Shown in pieces: positions 50,176-63,910 of a stretch of DNA of 64,000 bases. The stretch comes from Acanthornis magna. Taxonomy: Eukaryota > Chordata > Aves > Passeriformes > Acanthizidae. Each line of letters starts with the position of its first letter. Positions within the stretch are counted from its first letter, which is position 1. The notes beneath the pieces are model-generated. The model saw only the letters and a program-made list of their open reading frames with translations, did no database searches and was not told where the DNA came from. Position numbers and translations under genes: made by a program. The stretch is from contig JAWUZG010000056.1 in the NCBI GenBank assembly GCA_036785705.1, positions 10,588,501 to 10,652,500 on the forward strand, read 5' to 3'.

Positions 50176-53100
50176 GTGAAACCTGCTGCATTGTTCTGGG
50201 AGTTTTTTTTCAGCTTGGCTTATCTGTTTGTGCTTCTGCTCTTTGTGTGTTTGTCTCCTTTCTCAGACTACTGGGTGTTTGTAACAGGGTGATTTTTTTT
50301 TTCCTATTTATAGTAAACCTGAGAGGTGAACCTGTCCTCCATTGGAGCCTGGGGGATTTTCCACACTGCAATGAAAACAATTGAAAAGGGTATTGCAAGG
50401 CACACTATACTGTAAAAACCATTTGTTTGCTGTTCTCTCCGATTTATATCTCTCAATGGTGATTAAAATGTAAGTTTCCATTTTGATATCAAAGTTAAAC
50501 TTAACAAAATCCAATTTTTCACTGTGATTTTCCCTTTTTCTTTTTCAATGTTTCTTACTGTGGCCTAAAAAACACTCATCCTTTCTTTCATTCCATGTTC
50601 CACTGGCTTGCTGAGCATTGCAGAAGAGCTATAGGAGTGCCTCAGGTGAGTTTTAGTAGCCAGGGTGTGGAGGTTTACTTGAGAGTCCAGAAAACTAGAA
50701 GAGTTGGACTTAATGCTTTTTATTAGAATTTTACTTTCTCGCAAAAAGTAGGATTTTTTTATTTTATTTTCCTGTCTTGGTGAAGGCAGGTCTCTGAAGT
50801 AAATGTGATGTGTTTTTCTTCAGTCAGGATTTGGCTCTAGGAAAAATGAGCTTCTCCCTTGTTTCACTACCTCTCTCGTCCGGAGGGATCTATGTCTAAC
50901 CAGGAATGTAAATATCTGTTTGCTTCTCCAGCTTAATGCCTGAGGGTTTTGGAAGGTTGGAAGGTAATTTCTTTCTCATTGAGAATTTAGGATGTTGTAT
51001 AATTTCTTAGATTAAAACAGCATCTATAACTATATGAGTCAAAACTCCTAGGGCATTCCAGTTCTTTCTCTTAGTAGACAATAGTCCTGTTTTAGGAATC
51101 AGTCATCTGTCCAGCCCTGTTGATTGTGGGATGTGATATGCATTTGACATCTCTCTCAGATCTGTCTGTCAGTCACATACACACGCAGCTGCTCCCTGTG
51201 CCTCGTCTGATGCCCGAGTCCATCCATCCTGGCAATGTGTGTTAGTGTGTCACCACTGCTGAGTGACACTTTCCTTTTCCACAGTCTGTGCCTCTCCCTA
51301 TTTATCATTCATTTTGTCTCGTGTATCCTCACTATCACATTTTCTGCATTTTTCTCTCTTTTTTTACTTGCTAGTTATGCCCTATCCCAGCTAATTTCAT
51401 TGCTTATTTCTGCTGCTGTATTTATTGATGAATGCCTCATTTCATCCCAGGCTACATAATCTGCACTCCTTCCTTTGCTGAGAACTTGAAAAATGTACTT
51501 GCAGAAATATTTGAAGATAGGACATTTTGTGCACTTCAGGCCAAATTAGAGACACAAATCTCATCATCTTTAATAGGGCACGTATCTAACATTTCATACA
51601 ACACTGGGGAAATTTATATCCCTGCCTCTGTTTCTCAATTAGGTCACAAATTATCTCTGATTGCATTATGGTTACTGACACATCAGCGCTGTTTTTTATT
51701 TTATCCCACCTTTCTTTTTAACAGCTCTCACACTCCGTCCTGCAGGTAACCCAATTAATGGTTCTGCTGTGTGTAATTCTGTGATAAAACCCTCGCTGCT
51801 GCGGTGGGCAGAGGATCAATCCTGAGTTCTCCATGTCCTTTTTCCCCACCTGCTGTGGGAGGGCTGTGTGTGCTGTTGGGCACAGCACGTGGGGCATGGG
51901 CACCTTTGTGGCTTCTGGAAATGCTGCCAATGCCATTGCCACATGCTGCTACTAAATATTGCATTTCTGTGGGTTTGGAAAATCAAAACAACCACCTTCT
52001 CACAGTCTCCCAACAGCAGTTCTTTCTGTCAAGTCAATGAAAGTTTCTGGGATTTTGCTGCTTTGTTTTTGTGTTGCAACCGAATTCCTCATATTATTAA
52101 AAAATAATCTAGTGCACGTAGCTAGTACAGCAGCAATACAGTATATGCAGATATCTTTACAGCAGGCTTAAAAATTTAAATGCTAAAAAATGAGTAATGG
52201 TGCTCAAAGATTAATGCATGTGAAGTCATGGATAGAAAAGATCAGGATTAAAATTCCCACTTGCAGGTGTCTTTTAGGATTTTCAGAAGGATCTAACCAG
52301 GTAATGTATCTAGTTTTGATAAGAATGTACGAAATATGGTCTAAACAATTATGTTTGAAAATACAATTATTGATCTGTATTTTTGGATATCTGTAGTTTC
52401 AAAACTAACCCTGGTAGGTGGGAAGTCTGTATGTAAATGGAAGTCAATGGGATTTAGCCATTAGTGATTTTGTATTAGTACTAAACACTATATATGTGTG
52501 GGAAAAAAATCTGAAATACTAGGTCACTTGTCAAAAAAGTGGGGCTAATTTGGATGCTTGGGGGATTTCCTCTAGAACAGAAACCTGAAAAAGATCAATT
52601 GGAGTGATTCAAAGTATATAAAGTTTTAAGTTCTTCACAGAAGTAAAGCACATGAATGCAAAACTCTCCAGTATATGAAGTTCTTAAAACATAAAAAGCA
52701 AGTGTGTTTTGCTTTTAAATGATTAATCTAAATCCAAACTTTTTTTTCAAGTTAAGCATGAATTTTCTTTTTCAGTGCTGAGCCAAGTTTTTACTCTTTG
52801 AAGATGTCATTAAAAACACCTCAAAGTTCCTCTGCCTCACACAATGTTGTTTTCAGGAATTGCTTGAAGGTAAACAGTAATGTAACTTGGTGTTATAAGG
52901 TGAGTAATTAAGAAATGAGAAAAGAGTTGAATTAATGTGCTGTCCATGAAATTAACATTCTGATAATTGTTTGGTTTGTAATTATATTGAGTTTAATCTG
53001 ACAATAATATTGGGAAACTGTGGGTTTTAAAACCATCTTTTGTTTGAGAGAAAACTCTAATTTATTTGACGCGATTCATTTGCATCTATGCTTTTCAAAG

Positions 53101-56100
53101 TTTTTTTTTTTTCCCTAAACCTCAAATGAGCTGGTTATACAACCAGATACATTAACCCAGAGGATAATTCCATTTCAAAAGGAAGAATAGAGGACAAAAT
53201 TGAATGTGCACTGTTCCTAAATTAATGGTTGCACAATGTACAGAACTGCTTTGTTATTGTATTCTCATCAACACGTGAGCTGCTCAGAATTCTTTGGAAT
53301 GTACATCACTTCTGAGGAGTGAAAGGTGATAACTGCTCCCCATATTTTACTGCTGATGGACCTCTCCAATGAAATGTATGTGCTGACATCTCCATGCTTT
53401 GAAGATTTAAAGACCTCAAATATGGAGAAAAAAAGAGTGACCTTGAAACTCCTGTGCCAAAATTCCCTTTTTTTCGCACTATTGCTTTGCTGAATATATT
53501 AATTCATGGAAAATCCTATAAAGGAAGATACTGTTCCTTGTGTTATTGTAAATTTAAGTCTCATGCCAGATAATTCCTAGTGAAATGTGTTATTGAGGTG
53601 ACTCTTGTTCCAAGAACAGCTTCTAATGAGTGTGGAGAAAAACTTCAGCCTTAATTTAATATATTTTCCATCTATAAGAAGTATTTCTGATTCTCAGCTG
53701 TTGCTGAAATTAAGATTCTGACCAATTTCCATTGCAATTTATGGTATTTAGGAAAAAAATACTTTTAGCACTGTGACAAGTATAATTTTCCCTAGAATGT
53801 TTTACAGTCACCAGAATGTCAGGAATTTGTTGAACTTAGATAAATACAATCACATATAAATTTTTCTCTGGGAATTTCAGAAGACAGCTTTGTAAAGTTT
53901 TGCTCTCCTTGTTCTTTTATTTTTATGCAAGTGCTGACAACAGTAGATGCTGAGATATCCCAGCAGGGGTCTAGAGGAACATGGGATTAGTCTCATTTAG
54001 AGTTCAAAAGATTGTCCTCCATGGTTTATCTACTTAGACCTATTTTTCTATCACTGCATATGGGTTATTTGTGCAAAGGGGAACATTCCAGAAAATATTA
54101 CACAAGTCTGGACCAAAATAATCTGAAGAGAGCAAAGGAGGGACTTGAAGCTCTCGTTCCTGTTTAGACCAAATTTAAGTTGGACTTTGTGCTGAATTTA
54201 ATATTGACATGACAAAACCTGGGCAGGACCTGAGATTTTCCTTTCAAAATTGAGAGACAATGAAAAAATCTTGATCAGTTTTACATGCTAGTCAGAACAA
54301 GTAAAGGACAAGTGGAAAAAGAGCTAAATTTTTTGTTACTTGCATTTAATGCTTTCTTTATGAGATATTGCCAACAAAACAAATTAACGTGTTTGATAAC
54401 AAATAAGCTGAAAAGGTTGATTGATTTGCCTGGAAAGAGGGGCTGTAATGTTCAGTAGTCACTTGTCCTGGAAACAAAGATTTTAATCCTTTTATTAATG
54501 GATGTTCTTCCCCATTGCTAAACTGAGGGAAATAATAATTTTCAGAACAAATTCACAATTTAAAACTGAAATTACACTCTTTCTGCTTAAAAAATCCAGA
54601 TTTTTCATAAACAATTTGGTGTTGCTTAAATTAATATATTGATATCCATAAATATTAAGATAATACTGCTTGGTTATAGAAAGCAGAAGTATCAATCCGC
54701 TCAGTGGGACACACAAAGGGAAAATTGCTCCAATATTTTAGGTGAATTACAAGTGTTTTTACTAATCTAGTTAAGTGTAATATATCTCTCCATATATAAT
54801 GTATAAAAAGTAATTTTCCTGTGTGCAGGTAGGTTTTGGTAAAGACTGTTTTCCCACTAATTGCATTTTTAATCACCTTCATTTTCTAGAATTTCTTTAT
54901 CAGCTGATTTTTGGTATTTGCTGTTTACAACCATGGCAAAAACATTTAAAAGTGATTGACAGAAATCGGAACAGATCCCAGTGGATATAAAAAAAGTTCA
55001 AAAAAGCCTTACTGTGATCCTGGCCTCTTGTGTAGTGGATGTGTAACATATAGAAAGACAAAAAACCACCAATATTTTGTAAAAAGTTTTTTAAAAGATC
55101 TTGTTGCGTGATGCAGGAATGAGTGTGATGGATACTGTGGATAACAGCCAACACTGTTTGCACAATGAAGCTTTTTATGTTGTACAATTTATAGTTCTGT
55201 TGATCCAGTTCATCGCAGATTTTTTTCCTTACAAAACCAACATTTGGGTTCAAATGTTCACCCTGATGTCAAGGTCTTGATATTTTTACTTCTCCTTTTC
55301 TCCTGATTTTATTGATTTTTCTAGGCCAAGCATTCCATAAATTAGTTATAGTAAGAAGGCATATTGTGGAATGTGATATAATTGGCAACTGATTGTTGAT
55401 GCAGGAGATTTATGTCGGCCTTATAGTAATAGTTTCTTATAATTGGAAACATATGTGATTTTCAGTGTCTAGACTTGGGAACTTTCCCAGGAAGGAGTTC
55501 CAGGTGGTTATCTAAGCCTAATAGGCCAAATGGCTACTTAAAGGCTGCAGGCAGACATGGGAAAGATGTAAATGTTGCTAGCAAATGTAATTATTCCATA
55601 ATTGAAGTTTATAAATTGCAACATATGAATTTACATCTGGTGGTTTGACCAGCTGCTTTGTCTTGTAAATTCATGTTAAAAGCTGAAAATTACTTTCTCA
55701 CTGAGACAGTGTAAAACACAGAGACTAGAAGTTCTTGATATATCTGGATGACAAAAAGCTTTTGTCTATATCATGTGCCCAATCTGCCTTGATGTATGAA
55801 TGTTTAACTTGAAACAGCAAATAGTTACATTTATAGACAAAAATCTGTGAAATTTGGTTTGGTATAGTCAGATTACATGGCACCTTGAGTTTTTTTCTTT
55901 GTTTGCTGGTAGTCTGATTTCTGGAAGGACCTCAGAAAGGAAACATGTCTGGAAGTTGTAGAGCCTACAAAAACATGTGGTGATTTGATATTTCCCTGAT
56001 CCCAGTTTGCCTTGAACATGCTCTGCATGTTAAAACATCCCTGGAGAAGGAAAGCACAGTTGGCTATCCCAGTATGAATACTCTGCAAATATTGTTCTGG

Positions 56101-58699
56101 GACCTCCACAGCCTGTGACTCACAATGAATATTTCTGGTTCTGACTGTACAATAGGAAATAGAAAAGAAGTGATTTGTTGGGGCCTAACACTGGATGACT
56201 TGATCATTGTGGCTTGCACAGAGAACACAGAAGAGCTGCACTGGAAGATGTGAAAAGTCCTCTCAATTCAGTTTTCATGTGCCAGATGGTGGTTTCTTGT
56301 TGCATTTTTTTTTAATCCTACCTGTTAAGATAGCAAAGAACGACATACGTTATCTGGCTCTGCAGCCAAGTGTGTGGTCCAAATTATTTTCACAGAATGC
56401 CTGACAAAGTCTGCTTGCTTGTCTGCCTGCCTCAATCATTTTTCTCAACTAATGAGAAAAATCTGCCAAGCATTGTTGGGCTAAGGCACTAATTATTCTC
56501 AAACAAATGTTTCAATTTTGCACAAGTTAGGAAGTGTCTCTGTTTTAAATGATTGCATGCCAAGATGCCAGAGCAGTTAGACCAGTTTCATTTATCAATA
56601 TGTCTGGAAGTCCCAGAGGACCAAAGAGATGAAATCCTTAGAAACAAATGGGTCTGCACTCTTAGGTGCTCTTTTAGGAAATATTGCTACAATACTTCTT
56701 TTTGTGTATGTTCATTTTTAATGAGAAGTAGTAGGTCTATTTTCCTTTTGGAAATTTTTCCTTGTGATATTCCTGACTGCCTTGCTCCTCAGACTCTCTT
56801 GGTTTTGGCACTGAATTAAAGGAAATTTTGTTACTAGTCACGCAAGACTGGCCCATCTAATCCTTTCTCAGATTTTGTAGCCTGCTCATCATCGCCCTAT
56901 TTGAGCATTAAGGAAATTGGTCTCTGATAGTGACAACATTGGAAAGCATCTCCTTGTAAAACTTTCAGCTGAATTTGGCAGTGGGAAGAAACTTGAACAA
57001 TATAAAGGAAGTTTACAGCTTTTTTTCCAAGCAGTGGTGCTGTACTTGGGCCTGAACTCCACACCTCCCTACTCAGGAGCAGCTGAGAGCTTCCAGAATA
57101 GCCTCATCCCACCTCTAATCACAAAATGTTTAAGTCATATCTGTTTGTGTCAAGGTTCAGGGTTCTGATGGTTTGATGTGTCCCTAAAGCTGTACCTTTG
57201 CTGGTATGTTACACTTTTGCCATCTACCTTTTCCCGGTTTGTCCTCATCCCAAAAATTCTCTGTGAGAAGCAGATAGATTGCCATGTTTAGGGGTCTCTG
57301 CTGGGTCTATGTATAACCAACAAAAATCAGAGTTTCTAAGAACTGTCTTCGTGTCTTTAAGTAGGGAGCTGCATCTTTTCAGAGAAAAATGTATCTTAAA
57401 GATGATGAGAAATTCAACAACTTACTTCATAGGGATAGGTTTACTTATGAGCCAGCTCGGCAGTTTGTTTCATAGATGCATGTTAGTTCAAAATTGTTGA
57501 ATTCATTTGTTTTTAGAGCGTATATGAACAGTGAGGGAAAAACTAAAAGATTAAATCAGCAGAAAGACAGCAGAACTTGGAGCATTTCATGACTTGAGTA
57601 TTTTCCAGCAGCCACCTGTGCCAAGGAAGAAAATGTGCCTAAATATTATGGTGTTTGTATCTCCTCAAACAGTTACTCATAAAGGGATAACTGGGCAGTA
57701 ATAATGTGTATTTCACTAATGGCTTATGTGTTTTCTTTTTAGCACATCCTCTTCCTATTTTGGGGGAAAACATGAAACCTGGTGCCTGGATACTTTCTAT
57801 CATTATTTGCTTATTGCCCTTATCTGTACCCATTAACTTAATTGCAATCTGTCTGCTTGGGGCATGGTGTGTGCTTACTTCCACAAATTTTGCTAAATTA
57901 TTGGTAAAGAGGAGATGTACTGCATGGGAAAAACCGACATCAGTTTCATCATATTCATTCTTCAAAAACATTTTATGCGTCTTCACTTAAGTTTTTAGGA
58001 AGTGATAAAGACACAAAAGAGGAAACTAAATGTTAATGTAGTAGTTTCTTTTAATGGTTATTTCTCATAAGCTGAAGTGGAATACTCTGAAATCAGCTTA
58101 CACTGCAAATTAAATGCTAGGAGCCCTTTCTATTTCCTTTTAAGCAAAAGAGATTTTCTGTGTCTGGTTCCACTGTCATTGACATTTTGGCATATTTAGG
58201 CTAATTCCAAGTGTTAGTCCTTGTATGTATCACTAATGCTTCTCTTTTCATAAAAATATCCTTACTCAATTCTTCTTTTTTGTGCGTGAGCATAAAATTG
58301 AGATTTGAGCACAGTGAGTTCAGTTGCATGTTTTTGTACTATATAAACCTTTTAAAATTGAAATTCTTTAGTTTTATGAAAAAACACGGTTTCTTCAACA
58401 GAAAAACTTTACTTTCTATCCAAGAACACTTCCTATTTTGTCTATCTTCATCTGTTAGTTTGCAGAAGTGCAATTGAAATCTAGTGGGAGTAGCATTCCA
58501 TTGTAGCTACACAAGTGTTGCATTGTTTTAAACAGAGAAAATTCTGTTATATAAACCCTATTGCTCTTCTTTCCCATGATTTGTTGTTACAATTGTTCTT
58601 AATTCAGTAGAAACTTAATTGTACCTAATTTTATCTTTTTCGAAATAATAATTTCTTTGGAATTACAACTGTACCAAGTTAAAAATGTTAAAATATGTA
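50176..58699. other. Long non-coding AT-rich stretch
   Basis: About 8.5 kb with no supportable exon, RNA gene or named repeat. T runs occur at 50292-50302 and 53100-53112. Between 52400 and 54900 the sequence is markedly AT-rich and featureless. Open frames such as 54900-55253 (minus) have no motif. The plus-strand frame at 57706-57990 is hydrophobic and follows an acceptor-like TTTTCTTTTTAG, but the opposite strand is open too. Confidence 0.45.
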
Positions 58700-59500
58700 C
58701 AGCTGAAATAATTTGGACGGGGGTTGAAAATCTGTCATTTGCTCCTTCGGTTTGAAGGCTGTTGAATTGGTCTCTCAGCAGCTTGGTAGTTTCCCTCATT
58801 TGCACCTATTATGTAGCCATAAACAAATATCAACTGTTGAACTGATTTAATGTGGCTAATCATTTATAACTGACCTTTTGCTTTCCTTTTTTCTTACTGC
58901 AACCAAAAGGATGTCCTGATTGAAAATAAGGCGCTGGGCCTCTGGTTTGTTTTATTCTGAGCAGGAAATGTATCAGCAGTGCTCAAGAAAGCAGTAAATT
59001 GTTCTTTCCATGGTGCTTGGGAGGGTGATGAAGTGTCTTCTCAGGGGTCTCGCTCTTCACTTATTTCTCAGCGCATCGCTAACGCCCGAGTATTGCATCG
59101 AGTAATTTTCCTGTGAGAGGGGAGCGTTCTCTTACCCAGGTTAGCTGTAAACTCACCCCGAGGGGCTGGAGCACAGTGAATGTGAGATTTAAGTTGTCAG
59201 GTACATGATTGCACATCATACTAATCACATTCCTGGTGATGGGAAAAAAGGGGAGACGCAGAGGAGATTCACCATTCCGGAGAGACACCGGCACTGCACA
59301 AGCAGCAGGGATAATTCCTCCTGTTCCCTCATATTTTGGGGCTGCTGCTGTTATGCTTGGCAGAAAACATTCAGCCTAAAAGGTTGTAAAGTTTATATCT
59401 CTTCACACTGTGTCACTGCCTCGTGTAACCCAGTGGGGCACAGCTATGGGAAGTGTTTTCTTGAAAACCTTGTCAATATATTTTGTCATTTCGGGCTTGA
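58700..59500. promoter_or_regulatory. Candidate regulatory element with CpG-enriched core
   Basis: Unique sequence without simple repeats. The core at about 59050-59300 has far more CpGs than the surroundings (clusters at 59072-59102, 59123, 59158, 59255 and 59276-59289). Homeodomain-like sites flank it (TGGCTAATCATTTATAACTG near 58853-58872, TAATCACATT near 59222). Such CpG retention suggests constraint or lack of germline methylation, as in an enhancer or distal promoter. No open frame is convincing: the 99-codon frame at 59205-59504 has no motif. Conservation cannot be checked here. Confidence 0.3.
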
Positions 59501-60860
59501 TTGAACTGCAAACATAAGCTGTGTGTTTTAAGACAACACTTTTGTCTTGAAAAATCACAGAGTGGAGCTAAATTTGCAGCTTGCTGTAGGTGCTTCATTC
59601 TCCTCCAGCAATGGTCCTCCCTGGAGCCTCTGTGCCCCAGCCTAAAAAAGGGAGTCAGTGATGCACGGGGTTTCAGCTGAAAGTGGATTTGGTCGCAATA
59701 TATAATTGAGCAGAGGAGTGACAGAGGTTTTAAATTATGGAGTTGATTTTAAGAGTTGACACTGGCATTAAACGTTCTATATTTGGAGCTCCTGTTTTAG
59801 TGGCTAAAATGGACATTTATAGATAGAAAATGTGATCTGAATTCCCCTTGTGGGCTTGGCAGATAGGTTTGAAAGTGATTTCATTTTTTGTGTGTAATTT
59901 TCTTTTGGCAAGAATGAGTGCAGGGGGTGGTGGAGAGGTCAATTTGTCTATGTTTATAGGTGCTGACAGGTTTTCTGAGATTTAATTTTAATTCAGCTTG
60001 TTTAAAAATTGCATGGCAGTGTTTTTATAAAATACACTGTTGCCAGATTTTGTGTTAACTTGTATGTGTATGCCATCAATTTTGTGACACAAATTGGCTT
60101 TATTGATACCCAGTGTGTTACAGTTAGCCAATAGCTAGTTAAATGTGAGCTTTCAAAAGTTCAATCTGTATTTTTTAAAGCGACGCATTCCGTGGGTTTT
60201 ATATGTTGTAAGAGCTAGCTTATGTTTTTAGCAATTAACCCAGTTAGTAAAGTAACTACCCAGTTAGTAGGGGTTTTTTGTGAATTTGATATTTAATGAC
60301 AGTTGAAAAATTTAGGGGCTTCTTTGGAAAAGATCTGCTTTCAAGGCAGGAAAAGTAATTGTAAAAGTTCTGCTTATTTTCAAATCAGATCAAATTTGCA
60401 TGATTAGGAAAAGAAAAGGCAAAATAAATTATTCATAGCAGCCTGCATTTGAGTAGCTTTAGCCTCAAATCTTTGCTTGTACCTTCCTTTCTGAAGCAAC
60501 ATCTCTCACTTGGTCATGAACTGATCTAAACCAAAAATTCAGATTAAAAACGGTGCCAGTAGTACTGAATGGTTACACTGCAGGAATCGTAGCCAGTTAC
60601 AGTTTGGAATTTCTGAAAGGGGGGCTGGAGCCTTAATCTTAAACATCTCTGGAAAAATTGCAGCCCTGATCTCCGCAGGGAAGGAGGGGAAAACATTGAT
60701 TCAGAAAACATGTGCTGCACTCCACTGTATAAATCTGGATTTCAAAAATAAACTTTTCTAGCATGCTTGAAAGTTGTTGCTGACTACTGCCAACTAGAAA
60801 ATTTAATAAAGAGTTTAACTTGGTGCAGCCCAAGCCAGCTCTGCAAACACATGCTTTCCC
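59501..60860. other. Non-coding DNA
   Basis: Unique sequence with a short direct duplication of ACCCAGTTAGTA at 60238-60270. No exon or repeat family is recognised. Confidence 0.45.
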
Positions 60861-60864
60861 ACTG

Positions 60865-60990
60865 AGATCAGAGCGAATATCGAGCGCAGGGTGCGAGAGC
60901 CAGGCTGGAGGAGCAGCCCTGAATCCCTCATCTGCCTCCACTTATGGCCGGGGTGGGCACAGCTCCACGGCTGTAATCGCTGCTCAGAGC
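60865..60990. promoter_or_regulatory. Short CpG-rich patch
   Basis: About eight CpGs in 125 bases (within GAGCGAATATCGAGCGC, GTGCGAGAG, GGCCGGGG, CACGGC, ATCGC and AGCGTG), with GC-rich context. It is well above the local background but too short for a classical CpG island. A minor promoter, enhancer or conserved element are options. The long plus-strand frame across it (60820-61212) shows no domain. Confidence 0.25.
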
Positions 60991-63910
60991 GTGTGCTCAG
61001 AGCTCTGCTCCCAGCTCTGTCATGCAGCTTACATTTTCAATTATTTCAGCACAGCCTCTTGCATCTGCAGGCTTAGTCTGTTTGGTAAATGGACACGTTT
61101 ACCTTCCCAGTTGAAAAATCTTTTTATAGAAGATGTCTTGTGCTCTCCTCGCCTATCTTCTAGAGCAGGGTTTTGGAATCCAGCCATAACCATTTTTGAA
61201 AAAGCCTCTTAATACAAAGAGAGAAAATTAATAGATTGTGTAAAAAGTCACATAATTTTCATTAGTTCTCTTTGAGAAGCTTTTTCAAATCTAAATTTAG
61301 ATATTGGACTCAGTATTGATGGGGAAAGGAGTTGAAAACATATTTTTTGCTTTCAGTCAAGTAGAATCCAGCTTTTGTTCAGCAGTGAGGCCTGAGTTTG
61401 CAAGGGCAGCGCATCAGGCTCTGTGTCGGGGTTTGTGTTTCGGCTCAGATCTTTATCCTCCTCCCAGAAGGGTCTTGGGCTGTGGGGAAATGAGCTTGCT
61501 TGCCTTGGTTTGGGAGGGGTGAGACTTATATAATGGTGAGCAGCACTAATGCAGAGACCTGGCAAGGCATGTCCCAGTCTGACTGCTCCCACTGAGACTG
61601 GGCAGGTCCATAAACAAAGGAACAAAATTCACCATTTATATGAGAGCCATGTGAGCAGCCAGGTCATAAAATAATCATCCCTGGCTCTATTCTTCCAAAT
61701 AAACACCCCTTTGCAAAGTGGCAAACAGGAAGGACATATTTTGTTTGTCAAAAGCTAAACTGGCAAAAATGCTGCCAAATTGTCTTCCCAAGATTTTGGT
61801 GTAAAGGGGCACAGAGGCTTGGGAAATAGAAGAGAGAAGGAGAGCTCTCTTGTCTTTGAAAAACTGAGTGAGAAGGAATTTAGCCTATCAGTGTTGACAT
61901 GGTATGGGAAGAAAGATCCATAAAATAGCCTGCTTTGCAACTGTCTCATCCGAATTGCCCAAACTAGAATGAAAGAGATTTTGAATTTGGGGCGGGGGGG
62001 GGAAGGCAAAACCCCTCAAACTTCATAAAAGACCAAATAATTCCTTTTTTTTTTTTTTTTTGCTCAGTCACAAGGTCATCTTGCTCAGCATGAAGGCTGT
62101 AGTCCAAGAGGTGAGATCACATACATGGGGAAGAATATGTGCTGACAATTATTCTGTGAAGTGATTCTTTTTCTACTGTTTACAGTAGAGCTACTTCAGG
62201 AAATACTTTTGTTTAGAGACAATTTTGTCTTCTCTTCTGTTGCTTATGGAGATCATACTGCCCTAAACAAGCTCTCCTTGCCTGCCTTTCTGAGCACAGC
62301 ACTCAGGGCTACCTGTCCAACATATTGAGGCACTTCTGGCTTGATTGTAAAAATCACAGATCTGATTACCTCACACAAGCTCTACAACAAAGCTGTGATT
62401 GCCTGTTCAGAGGCATCCTACATTCAGCCTTTATTGTGAGCTTGTAGTGTTTTGTTTCTCTGGCATTTGGTCTCTGTGCTCAACGTTCTGACTAATGCAG
62501 AGAAAATCTGGAGTCACACTTTCATGTCTCTCTTCTGATCATATTTGTTATTCTAAAGTAATACCACTGTGGTGGTGGTTTAGTTAGCAAAGCAAATAAT
62601 GTCTGTTCAAATGAGTGAAAAACCCATCTTCTTTTATGTCTGATGACATGGCAACATTTGCATATATATATATATAATATATATATAAAACAGTTTTGGG
62701 TGGTGCTTTCCAACAGTGTTGCTATTTAATCTGCTTTTTAATTTTAATCTTGCTTTTTAATCTGTGATGTGATATGATGTGTTTGAATTAAATTCTTGCA
62801 AACACTTGCACCTGTTGCAAGAAGCACCATTTGTCACAGCAGTCAGGGCAGTGGGAGAAGCACTGGAGGAAATGTCTTCACAGCACAGGTGTAATGGATG
62901 AGTTTGTGTTGCAATTGCTCATTCCATGTGTAAAGAGAAAAATCAGCCTCTTTTCTGTACACCTTTCTAGCACGAATTTTCTTTGGCAAAAGGTGATAGT
63001 AGAATAAAAAGTTAACTAAATGTATTTGGGAGATGAATCTGGATAAACATTTAGGGCTTTTTTTTAATGGACTCAATTTTGGGATGTGTGGTAGTTATCC
63101 TTGAGTAAATCAAGTGTAGCACATGATAACGGCAAGAAATATAAACAAGCAGCAGACGGGTAAAGGTAGTCTTAGAGTACCTAGGGGGAAAAAACATTTT
63201 TCATCCTTATCTGAAATATAGGAAAAGTAAACTTTCTCATGTAGTATTTGCCTGGAAGCATTCTGGATTATCAGTACAATTTGAATTAATATCTTTGATT
63301 TTAAGTTGAATGCTGTTGTACTCAAAAATAAGTTCTTGTAATGCTGAGCTCCTTGACCTGCTTTGACTAGTTTAGGCTTTTTTTTTTTTTTCATTCTTTT
63401 CCTGTCATTCCCTGTTTACAGGGGAGATAGGAACAGTTTGTCTTAATTTTCCTATGGATTCTCACCCTCATACAAGAACTAATACTGAAGATCCATAGAC
63501 AAAATTCAGCAAGCAAATGTATTTTCTGCTATTACATATATAATTATTATAAGGATTATAGAGATGTGGGTGAAAGATTAGGTTCCCCTGGGGAAGTGGG
63601 TACTTTTGCTTTTTTGGAGACTTCAGCTGAAGTCTTACATGTACATTGGTGTTTGTGGTTTCACTCCCTTCAGTTCATTTTGGTTTACAGTCATGATGAA
63701 AAAATGAAATGAAAATAAAAATGAAACAAGCAGCGCCCAGAGCCAATCGGTCTGCGCACCATTTGTGTGAGAGAGTCTTGAGGTTTGGTTTTATTGTGTC
63801 AGTCTGAAGCATGAGGCTGCTCCAAGGAAAAGGATGGCAATAAGTGTTCTGCTAACAACTAGGCAACTGCATTAAAGTAACATTAGAAGACTGAGAAACC
63901 AAGACGAGAA
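60991..63910. other. Non-coding DNA with simple repeats
   Basis: Contains a G run at 61989-62002, T17 at 62045-62061, an AT dinucleotide repeat at 62661-62686 and a T run at 63378-63391. A short tandem duplication of a CTTTTTAAT-type unit lies at 62732-62762. No exon is supported before 63911. Confidence 0.5.
62661..62686. repeat. (AT)n microsatellite
   Basis: An AT dinucleotide repeat of about 13 units with one interruption (ATAATAT) in the middle; self-complementary and likely to be polymorphic. Confidence 0.9.

Noticed and set aside
60238..60270. Twice-repeated ACCCAGTTAGTA
   Set aside because: A short tandem-like duplication of only two units; not an array or attachment site.
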